Assembly (NCBI RefSeq): GCF_900013425.1
Contig: NZ_FBXK01000001.1
Span: 408,001-472,000 of the forward strand
Length of the DNA stretch: 64,000 nt
Direction of reading: 5' to 3'
Origin: Sphingobium sp. Z007
Lineage (GTDB): Bacteria; Pseudomonadota; Alphaproteobacteria; Sphingomonadales; Sphingomonadaceae
Below, in pieces: positions 34,960 through 43,484 of this stretch (positions are counted from its first letter, which is position 1; each line of letters begins with the position of its first letter). Below the pieces are notes generated by a model. The model worked only from the letters and a program-made list of their open reading frames with translations, was not told where the DNA came from and did not search any database. Both the position numbers and the translations under genes were made by a program.

Positions 34960-35841
34960 GTGAACATCCCTGCACATCATATCGTGGTCGAACCGCCGCC
35001 GTTCGAATCGCCGCCCTTTCCTGCCGATTGCTTCGTCGGTCAAACGGTGGTCGTGACTGGTGGCGGATCGGGCATGGGCCTGGCGATGGCGACGGCATTC
35101 GGGCAGGGCGGGGCAAAGGTCGCGCTGCTGGGCCGGACCGCCGAAACGCTCGAAAAGGGCGTGGCCACCTTGACCGATCTGAGCATCGTCGCGCTGGGCA
35201 TCCAGGGCGACGTGCGCAATCCCGAAGCGATCGCATCCGCCTTCGACATGGCCGAACGGGAATTGGGTCCAGTGACGCTACTCGCCAACAATGCCGGTGG
35301 CAATTATCCGGTGTTGGCTGAAGCCATGTCGCCGGGCCAATGGCGCTCTATCACCCGCATCGCCATCGACGGCACCTTCTTCGTCTCGACCGAATTTGCC
35401 CGCCGCCGCATCGCGGCGGGCGGTGGCGGCGCGATCGTGAACAATTCGGCGCAATATGTCTGGTCCGGTTTCCCCGGCGACGCCCATTCGGCGGCGGCCA
35501 AGGCGGCGATCGTCACCATGACCACCGGCCATGCCGCCGACTGGAAACCGCATGGCATCCGCGTCAATTGCGTGGCGGCGGGCTTCTTTCCGCACGAACG
35601 CTCCAATGCGGCGGACGATGCCGAAGCCGTCGCACGCCTTGGCACCATGTTCCCGCTGGGCCGGGTCGGGCGCATCCGCGAATTTGGCTGGGTTTCGGCC
35701 TTTCTCTGTTCGTCTTACGCATCCGGGGTGACGGGTGAAACCTTGGTCATCGACGGCGGCGACCGATTGCGCCGTCAGTTGATGAGTCCTGCCTTCGTGC
35801 CACCACGCGAACGCGAATCCATCTGGGGAGTAGCGCCATGA
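34960..35841 (+). CDS. SDR resembling 2,4-dienoyl-CoA reductase
   Basis: This 293-residue SDR starts at GTG 34960, with AGGAGG about eight bases upstream. The cofactor motif is VTGGGSGMG near residue 32 and NNAGG follows. The usual YxxxK is replaced by HSAAAK, that is serine at the tyrosine position with the lysine kept. That substitution is characteristic of 2,4-dienoyl-CoA reductases, which use another tyrosine. QYVWSGFPGDAHSAAAK fits them well. It would reduce a conjugated dienoyl-CoA with NADPH. It overlaps a second, degenerate SDR by four bases. Confidence 0.88.
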   Translation: MNIPAHHIVVEPPPFESPPFPADCFVGQTVVVTGGGSGMGLAMATAFGQGGAKVALLGRTAETLEKGVATLTDLSIVALGIQGDVRNPEAIASAFDMAERELGPVTLLANNAGGNYPVLAEAMSPGQWRSITRIAIDGTFFVSTEFARRRIAAGGGGAIVNNSAQYVWSGFPGDAHSAAAKAAIVTMTTGHAADWKPHGIRVNCVAAGFFPHERSNAADDAEAVARLGTMFPLGRVGRIREFGWVSAFLCSSYASGVTGETLVIDGGDRLRRQLMSPAFVPPRERESIWGVAP

Positions 35842-36464
35842 CGACATTGCCCACCTTGCTTGAAGGGCGTCATGCGATGGTCGCCGGGGTCGGCGACGCG
35901 GTCGATCATGTCGCGACGGCGTTGGCGGCGCTTGGTGCCAGGATCAGCCGGATCACCGCGCCTTCCGTCGATGGAGAAACAATCGCGGCCGCCTTTTGCG
36001 ATGCGGAAGCCCGGCAGGGACAACCCGTTGACTTGCTTGTCCACGGCGGTGCGCCGCTCGGCGTGGCGGACGCGGCAACTGTGTCGCTCGATGTCTGGCG
36101 GGATGGGTTTTCCGCCGACATTGACGGGCGTTTCCTGCATGCCGCCGCCTTTGCGCGCAGCCGTATCGCCGCGCATGATCGCGGTGCCATCCTGTTCCTG
36201 CTGCCGTCGCCCCGCATCGCTGCGGGCCGCACGGCGCAACTGAGCGCCCATGGCGCCCTCGACAATCTGGTCAAGTCGCTGGCGGTGGAATGGGGCCGCG
36301 ATGGCATCAGGACCAATGCGATCGCCAGCCATGTCGTGGACGGGTTCGCGCAGGCGACGGAGGCTGCGCGCGCGTCGCTGGGGCATCTGGCTGCTTATAT
36401 CCTCAGCGACCATGGCGCCTATATTAGCGGCATGGTGATGGGAATCGACGAACTCCCTTCCTGA
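35838..36464 (+). CDS. Degenerate SDR-fold protein, coupled to DECR-like SDR
   Basis: This 208-residue protein keeps an SDR outline (LLEGRHAMVAGVGDAVDHVATAL, then LVHGGAPLG in place of NNAG, and AVEWGRDGIRTNAIAS). It lacks the glycine-rich cofactor motif and the YxxxK catalytic pair, which here reads LSAHGALDNL. It is also shorter than active SDRs. Its start overlaps the stop of the DECR-like SDR, so the two are made together. A non-catalytic subunit of a heteromer is plausible by analogy with paired SDRs; it could also be a decaying duplicate. Confidence 0.8.
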   Translation: MTTLPTLLEGRHAMVAGVGDAVDHVATALAALGARISRITAPSVDGETIAAAFCDAEARQGQPVDLLVHGGAPLGVADAATVSLDVWRDGFSADIDGRFLHAAAFARSRIAAHDRGAILFLLPSPRIAAGRTAQLSAHGALDNLVKSLAVEWGRDGIRTNAIASHVVDGFAQATEAARASLGHLAAYILSDHGAYISGMVMGIDELPS

Positions 36465-36509
36465 AGTCGGCGGGTCTCTGCCGACCGGCGGACGCCCATC
36501 CTCCAAAAA

Positions 36510-36534
36510 GAGGGCCGACATTATGTCGGCCCTC
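36510..36534. terminator. Hairpin terminator after SDR pair
   Basis: GAGGGCCGACA pairs with TGTCGGCCCTC around TTA, an eleven-base perfect stem, with an A-run on the left that is a T-run for minus-strand transcription. It probably ends the SDR-pair transcript and blocks readthrough from the right. Confidence 0.8.
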
Positions 36535-36603
36535 GACGGGGGATCTGAATGCTATGATGTGGGCGTCGATGCCTGGCGCTGGCAGTTCTTGGAAATAATG
36601 CTT

Positions 36604-36778
36604 CCAATGTAGGATTTCATTTGCTTCATATTATCCGATGAAATCGCCCGCTTCCATCCAGTCCTCGTCTCCTGGCCCTGGCACTTGTCTTGGCCCTGTC
36701 CCTTGCTCAGCCAAAAGGCACTAAGATGACTTAAGGTGACATTTTCAACCGCGCGATGCGGTGCCTTTGTCACCTTAG
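36604..36778. repeat. Dispersed palindromic repeat element, copy 2
   Basis: It shares ordered blocks with the copy at 16818-16965: AATGTAGGATTTCATTTGCT at the left, then AAAGGCA, then the inverted repeat TAAGGTGACA...TGTCACCTTA enclosing GATGCGGTGCCTTTG. Here the inverted arms are perfect. Both copies lie in intergenic DNA. Confidence 0.75.
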
Positions 36779-36787
36779 GCCAACATT

Positions 36788-36820
36788 CTGCCGACGCTTC
36801 GGGGATAGAAGCGTCGGCAG
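36788..36820. terminator. Hairpin terminator of second TonB receptor
   Basis: CTGCCGACGCTTC pairs with GAAGCGTCGGCAG, a thirteen-base perfect stem with a seven-base loop, beginning six bases beyond the receptor stop on the minus strand. No strong T-run follows. Confidence 0.8.
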
Positions 36821-36826
36821 CCTGGT

Positions 36827-39232
36827 TCAGAAGCCGCCGAACTTGAACGTCGCGGTGACGCCATAGGTAGCCGGGTCGTTACGCTTGCCCATCGCCGCGA
36901 ACAGCGGCGCGCCGAACAACAGGCCCGCCACGTCGACGCGACGGTTCAGGATGTTGCGGCCAAACAGCGCGACCTCGATCGTCTCGTCGGCGAAGGACAC
37001 ACCGACGCGGCCGTTCAGTTCGCCACCGGCCGGACGGGTCAGCGCCTTGGCAATGGCATTGGTGATGCTGTCGTCCAGCGCGTTGCCGGTCTGGAGGGTG
37101 CGGTAGGAATACAGCGCGGTATCGTCCTGCCAGGCATAGTCCAGATGGGCGCGGACGGTGCTGGACCCGATCGACTTTTCATAGTCGCCCGCGATGCTGA
37201 ACGTCCATTCGGGGACGTTCTGGAACACCTCGTCGCGGCGGTCACCGCTGGCGTCGGCAAATTCCAGATATTTCGCATTGGACAGCGCCGCCGTGCCCGA
37301 CAGGGTAAGGCCTTCGAACAAACGGGCCGTCAATTCGGCTTCACCGCCATAGAAACGTGCCTTGCCTGCATTGCTGACGACAGTGGAGGTCGAACTGCCG
37401 TCGGCACTGACCAACAGGGTCGTGCGCTGGATGTCCTTCACTTCATTGTAGAAGGCGGCCAAGTTGAAACGAACCCTTCGGCCGAACATCTCGGCCTTCA
37501 CGCCCGCTTCATGCTCGCGCGCCACTTCCGGTCCAAAGGGGGCAAAGGCGCCGCCGGTCGTCGAACCTGCCGCACGCAGATTCTGTCCGCCCGACCGGAA
37601 GCCCTTGCTGGTCTTGATATAGACCAGCACATCGGGATTGATCTGATAGTTCAGGCCCAGCGTATAGGAGATGCCATCGAAACCCGACTTGGACTGCGCC
37701 CGGCATGTCCCCGGCTCGGCCGTGGCGATCAGGCACGACAGCAGCGTATCCGTATCCGCATTGCGAGTGGCGTTGAAGGACACGATATTCTTGTCCTCCA
37801 CCGAATAGCGGACGCCGCCGGTTGCCGACAACGCATCGGTGAAATGAAAGGTGCTCTGCACATACATGCCCATCGACCGATTGGTGATGTCGCCGATATA
37901 ATAGGTCTGCGGCAACAATCCGCCAGCGGAAACGCGTGTCAGTGCCGGCAGCGCAATCGACGTCGACTCGTCCCGGCCGGTTTCGTTGAAGGCAAAGAAG
38001 CCGCCCGCGAAATCGATCTTGTCGTCCATCGCCGTCCCGGTAGCCTGCAACTCGCCGGAATAGGATTGCAAATCCTGCTTGCCGGTCGTCTTGACGATCG
38101 AATAGGGCGATCCGTCAAGATCGAGGGGCGCGAACGACTTGATCGTACGATAGCCGCCTATGAATTTGAGCGCCCCCCAAAATGTGTCGAGATTGGCGGT
38201 CATTACATAAGTCTGGGTCTTGACGTCCACGCGCGGATCGCCGTCGTTCAGACGAGATCTGTCCGTGCCGGTATAGTTGGCGATATAGTTGGAATAAAGA
38301 CCGCTACCAATACCCACCAACTGCCCAACGCCGCCCGGAACGGCCAGCAAAGCTGCGTTGGCCGGATTGGCTTCCAGCGCCGCCTCGATATTAGCAGGCG
38401 AAGTCGGCGCGACATACAACAGTTCATAGGGACGGTCGTAATTCTTCATCCCGTAAAATTCGCCCGAAAAGATGAGCTGGAAATTGTCGGTGGGGTCCAG
38501 GCGCAGCTTTACCCGTCCGGTATAGCTGTCACGCTCCGCCAGATCGCGGCCGCTAATCTCGTTCTTGATGAAACCGTCCCGCTTGTTGACGGTAAAGCCT
38601 GCGCGAAGGGCGGCCTTGTCGGCGACGATCGGCAGGTTCAGCACGGCGTCCGCGTTGCGTTCGTTGAAGCGGCCATAGGTCGCCGACATCATACCAGACA
38701 CGCCATCATAATTGGGGTCATTGCTCTGGATCAGCAAAGCGCCGCCCGTGGTGTTACGGCCAAACAGCGTGCCTTGCGGACCGCGCAACACTTGCGCGCT
38801 CTGGACGTCGAGAAGATTGGCGTTCAGGCCGTAGGCGCGCGCCCAATAGAAACCGTCGACATAGACACCGACAGACGGATCGAGCGTAGCGAGTACATCG
38901 GTCTGGACCTGGCCGCGAATCGTAATGTTGGATGCAGAACCATTGGAGGAGGCCTGCGTGAAGGTGATGCCGGGGGTCAGTCGCGCGATATCGGGCACCT
39001 GGACTGCCGACTGCTGCCTGAGCGCATCGCCGGTCTGTACGGTGACGGCGACGGGAATGTCCTGCAGATTTTCAGCGACCTTGCGCGCAGTGACGACAAT
39101 GTCCTCCAGGCCACTGCTGCTTTTTGCGACGGGGCCCTGCGCGATAGCCGGAGCGGCCCACAGCATAGCCGTCAGCGCAGCTCCTGAAACCGATCGCGTG
39201 AGCGCATGGCGAAGTGTAAAACAGGATTTCAT
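36827..39232 (-). CDS. TonB-dependent outer-membrane receptor (second copy)
   Basis: This 801-residue TonB-dependent receptor has a signal peptide ending ...WAAPAIAQ near residue 32, the opening EDIVVTARKVAENLQDIPVAVT, plug motif QVLRGPQGTLFGRNTTGG, and a barrel ending in TATFKFGGF with the terminal phenylalanine expected of outer-membrane proteins. It is paralogous to the receptor at 22546, sharing long stretches in the plug and in VLVYIKTSKGFRSGGQNLRA. The start ATG 39232 has GGAGGA five bases upstream. It is divergent from the first tandem ACAD pair, with two motif variants in between. It likely imports the hydrophobic substrate or a related molecule. Confidence 0.95.
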   Translation of the reverse strand: MKSCFTLRHALTRSVSGAALTAMLWAAPAIAQGPVAKSSSGLEDIVVTARKVAENLQDIPVAVTVQTGDALRQQSAVQVPDIARLTPGITFTQASSNGSASNITIRGQVQTDVLATLDPSVGVYVDGFYWARAYGLNANLLDVQSAQVLRGPQGTLFGRNTTGGALLIQSNDPNYDGVSGMMSATYGRFNERNADAVLNLPIVADKAALRAGFTVNKRDGFIKNEISGRDLAERDSYTGRVKLRLDPTDNFQLIFSGEFYGMKNYDRPYELLYVAPTSPANIEAALEANPANAALLAVPGGVGQLVGIGSGLYSNYIANYTGTDRSRLNDGDPRVDVKTQTYVMTANLDTFWGALKFIGGYRTIKSFAPLDLDGSPYSIVKTTGKQDLQSYSGELQATGTAMDDKIDFAGGFFAFNETGRDESTSIALPALTRVSAGGLLPQTYYIGDITNRSMGMYVQSTFHFTDALSATGGVRYSVEDKNIVSFNATRNADTDTLLSCLIATAEPGTCRAQSKSGFDGISYTLGLNYQINPDVLVYIKTSKGFRSGGQNLRAAGSTTGGAFAPFGPEVAREHEAGVKAEMFGRRVRFNLAAFYNEVKDIQRTTLLVSADGSSTSTVVSNAGKARFYGGEAELTARLFEGLTLSGTAALSNAKYLEFADASGDRRDEVFQNVPEWTFSIAGDYEKSIGSSTVRAHLDYAWQDDTALYSYRTLQTGNALDDSITNAIAKALTRPAGGELNGRVGVSFADETIEVALFGRNILNRRVDVAGLLFGAPLFAAMGKRNDPATYGVTATFKFGGF

Positions 39233-39277
39233 ATCATCCTCCCCTTAGCTGACCGCGTATCAGTTTCGCGGGTTTCA

Positions 39278-39295
39278 GCTAGTTGGCTTAGTTGC
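39278..39295. promoter_or_regulatory. Island operator variant at second TonB receptor promoter
   Basis: GCTAGTTGGCTTAGTTGC contains two CTAGTT/CTTAGTT half sites in direct orientation, 46 bases upstream of the receptor start. Confidence 0.45.
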
Positions 39296-39435
39296 ACTTG
39301 TTGGTCAATAGGGCTGCGGCAACAAACTAGGCGCTGTTGTTTTGACAACACTTTCGTTGAGCAAGCTCAGCAATTCGGACTACGTTGGCGCAGCTCGCCC
39401 GCACCGACAGAAGAATGCCATTGCGTGAGAGACAT

Positions 39436-39450
39436 GGTTAGCTTAGTTGG
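39436..39450. promoter_or_regulatory. Island operator variant at ACAD pair promoter
   Basis: GGTTAGCTTAGTTGG repeats the CTTAGTTG half seen at 39278-39295 and lies 41 bases upstream of the ACAD start at 39491. Confidence 0.45.
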
Positions 39451-39490
39451 AGAGGTGAATAGATAATGCTTACACACACAAGGAACGAGC

Positions 39491-40612
39491 ATGAACTTTG
39501 ACCTGTCCGACGAACAGAAAATGCTCGCGGAGCAGGCGCGCGGGCTGCTGGGCGAGCGATCATCGTCCGACCGGCTGCGCGAATTGATCGATGCGGGGAA
39601 GGAATGGGACGAGTCGCTCTGGCGCGAAATTGCCGAGATGGGCTTTCTGGGCGCTGCCCTGCCGGAACAATTTGGCGGGTTGGGCATGACCGAACTGGAC
39701 CTGGGCGTCATCAGCGAAGAATTGGGCCGGGCTAATACGGCACTGCCCTTCTTCTCCTCCATCGTCCTTGCCGCCGACGCGATCAACCTGGCCGGGTCCG
39801 GCGCGCAAAAGGAAAAATGGCTGCCCCGGCTTGCCAGCGGCGATGCCATCGGCACCCTCGCCTATGCCGAGGGGCCGGCCGGGTGGACCGGCAACGCGGT
39901 CAAGACGCACTATGCCGCAGGCGCAGTGACGGGCACTAAGACTCCCGTGGCCGATGCCGGTATCGCGACGGTCGCGGTCGTGTTGGTCAAGGCCGCCGAT
40001 ACATTCATGCTGTCGCTGGTAGAACTCGACCAGCCCGGTGTTACCCGCACCCGCCTCAACAGTTTCGACCAGTTGCGCGCCCATTACAGCCTGGCGTTCG
40101 ATGCAGTTCCTGCCGAATTGCTGGAAAATGCGCTGACCCAGGACGTGATCGATCGGCTATTTGATCGTGCGGCGGTCCAGGCCGCGTTCGAAGCGGTCGG
40201 CGGCGCGGACGCCTGTCTGGTGATGGCGCGCGACTATGCCATGGATCGCCAGATTTTCGGTCGTCCGCTGTCTAGCTATCAGGCGATCAAGCACAAGCTT
40301 GCGAATATTGCGGTTGGCGTCGAACTGGCGCGGTCGAACGCCTATTTTGGCGCCTGGGCGGCACTGAACGATCCCGATGCTCTGCCGGTTGCCGCGGCAT
40401 CGGCCCGGTTGATGGCCATCGACGCCTTCGAAAACGCCGCGCGAGAAAATATCCAGGTGCATGGCGGCATTGGCTACACGTTCGAGGCGAACTGCCATTT
40501 CTACTATCGGCGCGAAAGGACGCTCGCGCTCAGCCTTGGCGGCCGCGAATCCTGGGCAGATCGGCTCATCAAGCATCTTCCCGGATCGCAGTTCAAGGCG
40601 GAGGCGGCATAA
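39491..40612 (+). CDS. Acyl-CoA dehydrogenase, small partner of tandem pair 1
   Basis: This 373-residue ACAD-family protein has the N-terminal helical domain (MNFDLSDEQKMLAEQARGLLGE) and the C-terminal QVHGGIGYTFEANCHFYYRR, but the middle FAD-binding segment is weak (LAYAEGPAGWTGNAV) compared with the TEPxAGSD of its partner. It is followed, with one shared base (TAATG), by a 400-residue ACAD. In steroid side-chain degradation such unequal neighbours form alpha2-beta2 heterotetramers in which only one subunit type supplies full FAD and catalytic residues. A heteromer is inferred here too. Confidence 0.9.
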   Translation: MNFDLSDEQKMLAEQARGLLGERSSSDRLRELIDAGKEWDESLWREIAEMGFLGAALPEQFGGLGMTELDLGVISEELGRANTALPFFSSIVLAADAINLAGSGAQKEKWLPRLASGDAIGTLAYAEGPAGWTGNAVKTHYAAGAVTGTKTPVADAGIATVAVVLVKAADTFMLSLVELDQPGVTRTRLNSFDQLRAHYSLAFDAVPAELLENALTQDVIDRLFDRAAVQAAFEAVGGADACLVMARDYAMDRQIFGRPLSSYQAIKHKLANIAVGVELARSNAYFGAWAALNDPDALPVAAASARLMAIDAFENAARENIQVHGGIGYTFEANCHFYYRRERTLALSLGGRESWADRLIKHLPGSQFKAEAA

Positions 40613-41814
40613 TGGATTTCAACGACACCCCCCAAGAAGCGCTGTTCCGCCAGGAAGCGCGCCAATGGCTCGCCGCCAATGCGCCGGCTTTCGAAAAGTC
40701 CGAAGGCATTTCAGAAGCGCAGGAAGTCGCGCTGGGCAAAGCCTGGCAAAAGCGCCTGTCCGAAGGTGGCTATGCAGGCATATTGCTGCCCCGACAATAT
40801 GGCGGTCGCGGCGCCACCATCGCCGAAGCGACTGTGTTTGGTGAGGAAGAAAGCAAATATCATCTCGCCAAGGAAGCCTATATCGGCATCGGGCTGGGCA
40901 TGGCTTTGCCGGTGATCTTCAAGCATGGCACGCCCGAACAGATCGAAAAGTTCGCTGGCCCCACTCTGCGCGGTGAAATGACCTGGTGCCAGCTGTTTTC
41001 GGAACCGTCCGCCGGGTCCGATCTGGCCGCGGTGCGCACGCGCGCGGTCCGGGATGGCAACGATTATGTGGTCAACGGCCAGAAAGTCTGGTCGAGCTGG
41101 GCGCATCATTCCGACTGGGGCATATTGATCGTCCGTACCGATCCTGGCCTGCCCAAGCATAAGGGGCTGACCTTCTTCGTCGTCGACATGAAAACGCCGG
41201 GCATCGAGGTCCGCCCGATCCGTCAGATCTCGGGCGCGAGCGATTTTAACGAAACCTTCCTGACCGACGTGCGCATCCCCGAATACTGCCGCATCGGCGC
41301 AGAGGGCGAGGGGTGGGCCTGCGCTATGACAGTGTTGATGGGCGAGCGTCTGAACCAGGGGAGCGAGGGCAATGGCGGCGGCATCGCCGACTTAATCCAA
41401 TATGCGGCAGACACACCCCGCGCCGAGGGTACTGCGCTGGATTCGTCCGCGACCCGAACCGCACTCGCCTGCGCCTATGCCGAAGAACAGGCGGAGCGCT
41501 ATTTCCAGGCCCGCCTGCGTACCATGGTATCGCGCGGCGAAAATCCTGGCGCGCTCGCCTCGATGGTCAAGCTTGCCTACACCAATCGTTATCAGAAGAC
41601 GTCCGGGCTGGCGCTCGAAATGCGCGGCCCGGCGGGTCTGGTTGCCGAAGAGGGTAGCGACACCGCGCGAATTCAGGGCGACTATATCTGGTCTACGGCG
41701 CTGCGAGTCGCTGGCGGCGCAGACGAGGTGTTGCGGAACCAGATCGCCGAGCGCGTGCTGGGGATGCCGGGCGAAATGCGCGCCGACAAGAATATCCCCT
41801 TCGATCAGTTATAA
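40612..41814 (+). CDS. Acyl-CoA dehydrogenase, large partner of tandem pair 1
   Basis: This 400-residue ACAD has a well-preserved FAD segment CQLFSEPSAGSDLA near residue 125 and NGQKVWSSWAHHSDWG near 158. The C-terminus RVAGGADEVLRNQIAERVLGMP is typical of the steroid-type large subunits. Its start is fused to the stop of the smaller ACAD, ensuring equal expression. It would oxidise an acyl-CoA side chain and hand electrons to ETF. A near-equivalent lies at 54065 in the second tandem pair. Confidence 0.92.
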   Translation: MDFNDTPQEALFRQEARQWLAANAPAFEKSEGISEAQEVALGKAWQKRLSEGGYAGILLPRQYGGRGATIAEATVFGEEESKYHLAKEAYIGIGLGMALPVIFKHGTPEQIEKFAGPTLRGEMTWCQLFSEPSAGSDLAAVRTRAVRDGNDYVVNGQKVWSSWAHHSDWGILIVRTDPGLPKHKGLTFFVVDMKTPGIEVRPIRQISGASDFNETFLTDVRIPEYCRIGAEGEGWACAMTVLMGERLNQGSEGNGGGIADLIQYAADTPRAEGTALDSSATRTALACAYAEEQAERYFQARLRTMVSRGENPGALASMVKLAYTNRYQKTSGLALEMRGPAGLVAEEGSDTARIQGDYIWSTALRVAGGADEVLRNQIAERVLGMPGEMRADKNIPFDQL

Positions 41815-41862
41815 GGCCGCCGCCTGCTCCACCTGCCACCTTGCGTGAGGAGCGTAAGAACG

Positions 41863-41880
41863 ATAACCTAGTTATATAAG
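41863..41880. promoter_or_regulatory. Island operator motif, ligase operon promoter
   Basis: ATAACCTAGTTATATAAG is nearly identical to the copy at 2187-2204 over AACCTAGTTATATA. It is 55 bases upstream of the ligase start. Confidence 0.68.
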
Positions 41881-41934
41881 AAGCGTAGACATCATTGCGA
41901 CATGAGTCTGCATGAGTATTTTCGGGGGTTTGCA

Positions 41935-43455
41935 ATGTCCGTTTTTTCCGACCTGCTCAATGGCGTACTGACGATAGACCCGTCTGCGGACGTCATCGAT
42001 TATCAGGGCAGATGGTATAGCTGGCAGGAGTTGGGCGACACTATCGGTGCGATCCGATCGCTGCTTGCTACCCTGGGTCTGGGTCAGGACGCGCGCGTGG
42101 GCGTGATGGTGAAGAACCGTCCGTCGCCCTTCGCCGCGGTGCTCACGGCAGTGGCCGACGGCATGACCATGGTGTCGATCAATCCGCTGTTGCCCGACCA
42201 CCGGCTGATCAAGGATCTGGACGGGCTGGACCTGCCCGTCGTCATCGCGGAACAGGCAGACCTTGACCGTCCGGGCATATTGGATGTCCTCAAGGCCGCT
42301 GGAACGGCCGTCATCGAACTGCCTGGCATATTGGAGGGCGCATATTTTCGTCCCGGCTATGAACATTTTGGCGACACTGTAAAGGTGACTGAGCCGGGCA
42401 TCATCGTCGAAATGCTGACCAGCGGCACGACCGGCAAGCCCAAGCGGGTTCCGCTCCAGCGCGCCGCCTTCGACCAGAGTTTCGAAGGGGCGCTCAGCTA
42501 TGAAAAGGATCGCAAGCCCGGCGAAGCGGCGATCCTGCGGCCCGGTATCACCATCCTATCCAACCCGATGACCCATATCGGCGGGCTGTGGGGCGCGCTG
42601 ACCTGTATCGCGGGCGGACGCAAGGCTTGCCTGCTGGAAAAATTTTCGGTCGCCAGTTGGCATGATGCGATCAAGCGCCACAAGCCCAAGGTCGCAGGCG
42701 CGGTGCCCGCCGGCCTCCGCATGATTCTGGACGCCAACATCCCCAAAGAGGATTTGGCCAGCCTGGTCGCGATCCGCACGGGCGCGGCCCCGCTCGATTT
42801 CGAAGTCACCAAGGAGTTTATGGAGCGCTACGCCCTGCCGGTGCTCCAAAATTACGGCGCGACCGAATTTTCCGGCGCGGTGGCCGGATGGGCACTCAAA
42901 GATTTCCACCAGTTCTGGGACAAGAAGCCGGGCAGCGTCGGGCGTTTCCAGCCCGGCGTTAAGGGTAGGGTGGTCGATCCAGACACAGGCGAGGAAAAGT
43001 CCGTTGGCGAAGAAGGCGTGCTGGAGATGAAGGCGGCGCAATTCGGTCTGGGCGACGTCTGGTTGCGCACGACTGATCGCGCGATCATCGATACGGACGG
43101 CTTTCTGTTCATCAAGGGACGCGCCGATCTCGCCATAATTCGTGGCGGGTTCAAGGTGCATCCCGACGACATTAACAAGACCTATGAACTGCATCCCGCG
43201 ATCCGGGAGGCCGTTACCGTGGGCATGGAAGATCGCCGCCTGGGCGCCGTGCCGATGACGGCGATCATCCTCAAGGATGGTGCCGACGCGCCGTCCGAAG
43301 CGGAACTGAAGGACTATGGCCGGGACCATCTGATGCCATATCAGGTGCCGGTAAAATTCCTGATCGTCGATGACGTGCCGCGCACCCCATCAATGAAACC
43401 CGCGCTGCCGCAGGTGCGCGACCTCTTCAAGTCCGACGCCGCCGACGCGGCCTGA
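41935..43455 (+). CDS. Acyl-CoA synthetase (AMP-dependent ligase)
   Basis: This adenylate-forming ligase has 506 residues. The phosphate loop MLTSGTTGKPKRV near residue 160 is complete, NYGATE-like ALPVLQNYGATEF follows, RTTDR replaces TGD, and the C-terminal TPSMKPALPQ supplies the lysine. It should convert a carboxylic acid to its CoA ester with ATP. ATG 41935 is preferred because GGGGG lies six bases upstream; ATG 41902 would add eleven residues. It heads an operon with MaoC, crotonase, ACAD and crotonase genes, a self-contained activation and beta-oxidation set. Confidence 0.9.
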   Translation: MSVFSDLLNGVLTIDPSADVIDYQGRWYSWQELGDTIGAIRSLLATLGLGQDARVGVMVKNRPSPFAAVLTAVADGMTMVSINPLLPDHRLIKDLDGLDLPVVIAEQADLDRPGILDVLKAAGTAVIELPGILEGAYFRPGYEHFGDTVKVTEPGIIVEMLTSGTTGKPKRVPLQRAAFDQSFEGALSYEKDRKPGEAAILRPGITILSNPMTHIGGLWGALTCIAGGRKACLLEKFSVASWHDAIKRHKPKVAGAVPAGLRMILDANIPKEDLASLVAIRTGAAPLDFEVTKEFMERYALPVLQNYGATEFSGAVAGWALKDFHQFWDKKPGSVGRFQPGVKGRVVDPDTGEEKSVGEEGVLEMKAAQFGLGDVWLRTTDRAIIDTDGFLFIKGRADLAIIRGGFKVHPDDINKTYELHPAIREAVTVGMEDRRLGAVPMTAIILKDGADAPSEAELKDYGRDHLMPYQVPVKFLIVDDVPRTPSMKPALPQVRDLFKSDAADAA

Positions 43456-43484
43456 ACCATCTGAATATTGGGAAAGAGACTGAC

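Larger units (their letters stand above)
36465..36826. other. Non-coding region between SDR pair and second TonB receptor
   Basis: These 362 bases lie between convergent genes and hold no convincing gene. They contain a hairpin at 36510-36534, copy 2 of the dispersed repeat (36604-36778) and the receptor terminator at 36788-36820. Confidence 0.75.

Noticed and set aside
16818..36778. Two intergenic repeat copies as insertion sequence ends
   Set aside because: No transposase, target duplication or matching terminal inverted repeats around the 20 kb between them were seen.
37145..39187. Plus-strand open frame of 680 codons
   Set aside because: Antisense to the second TonB receptor, whose signal peptide, plug and barrel motifs are clear.
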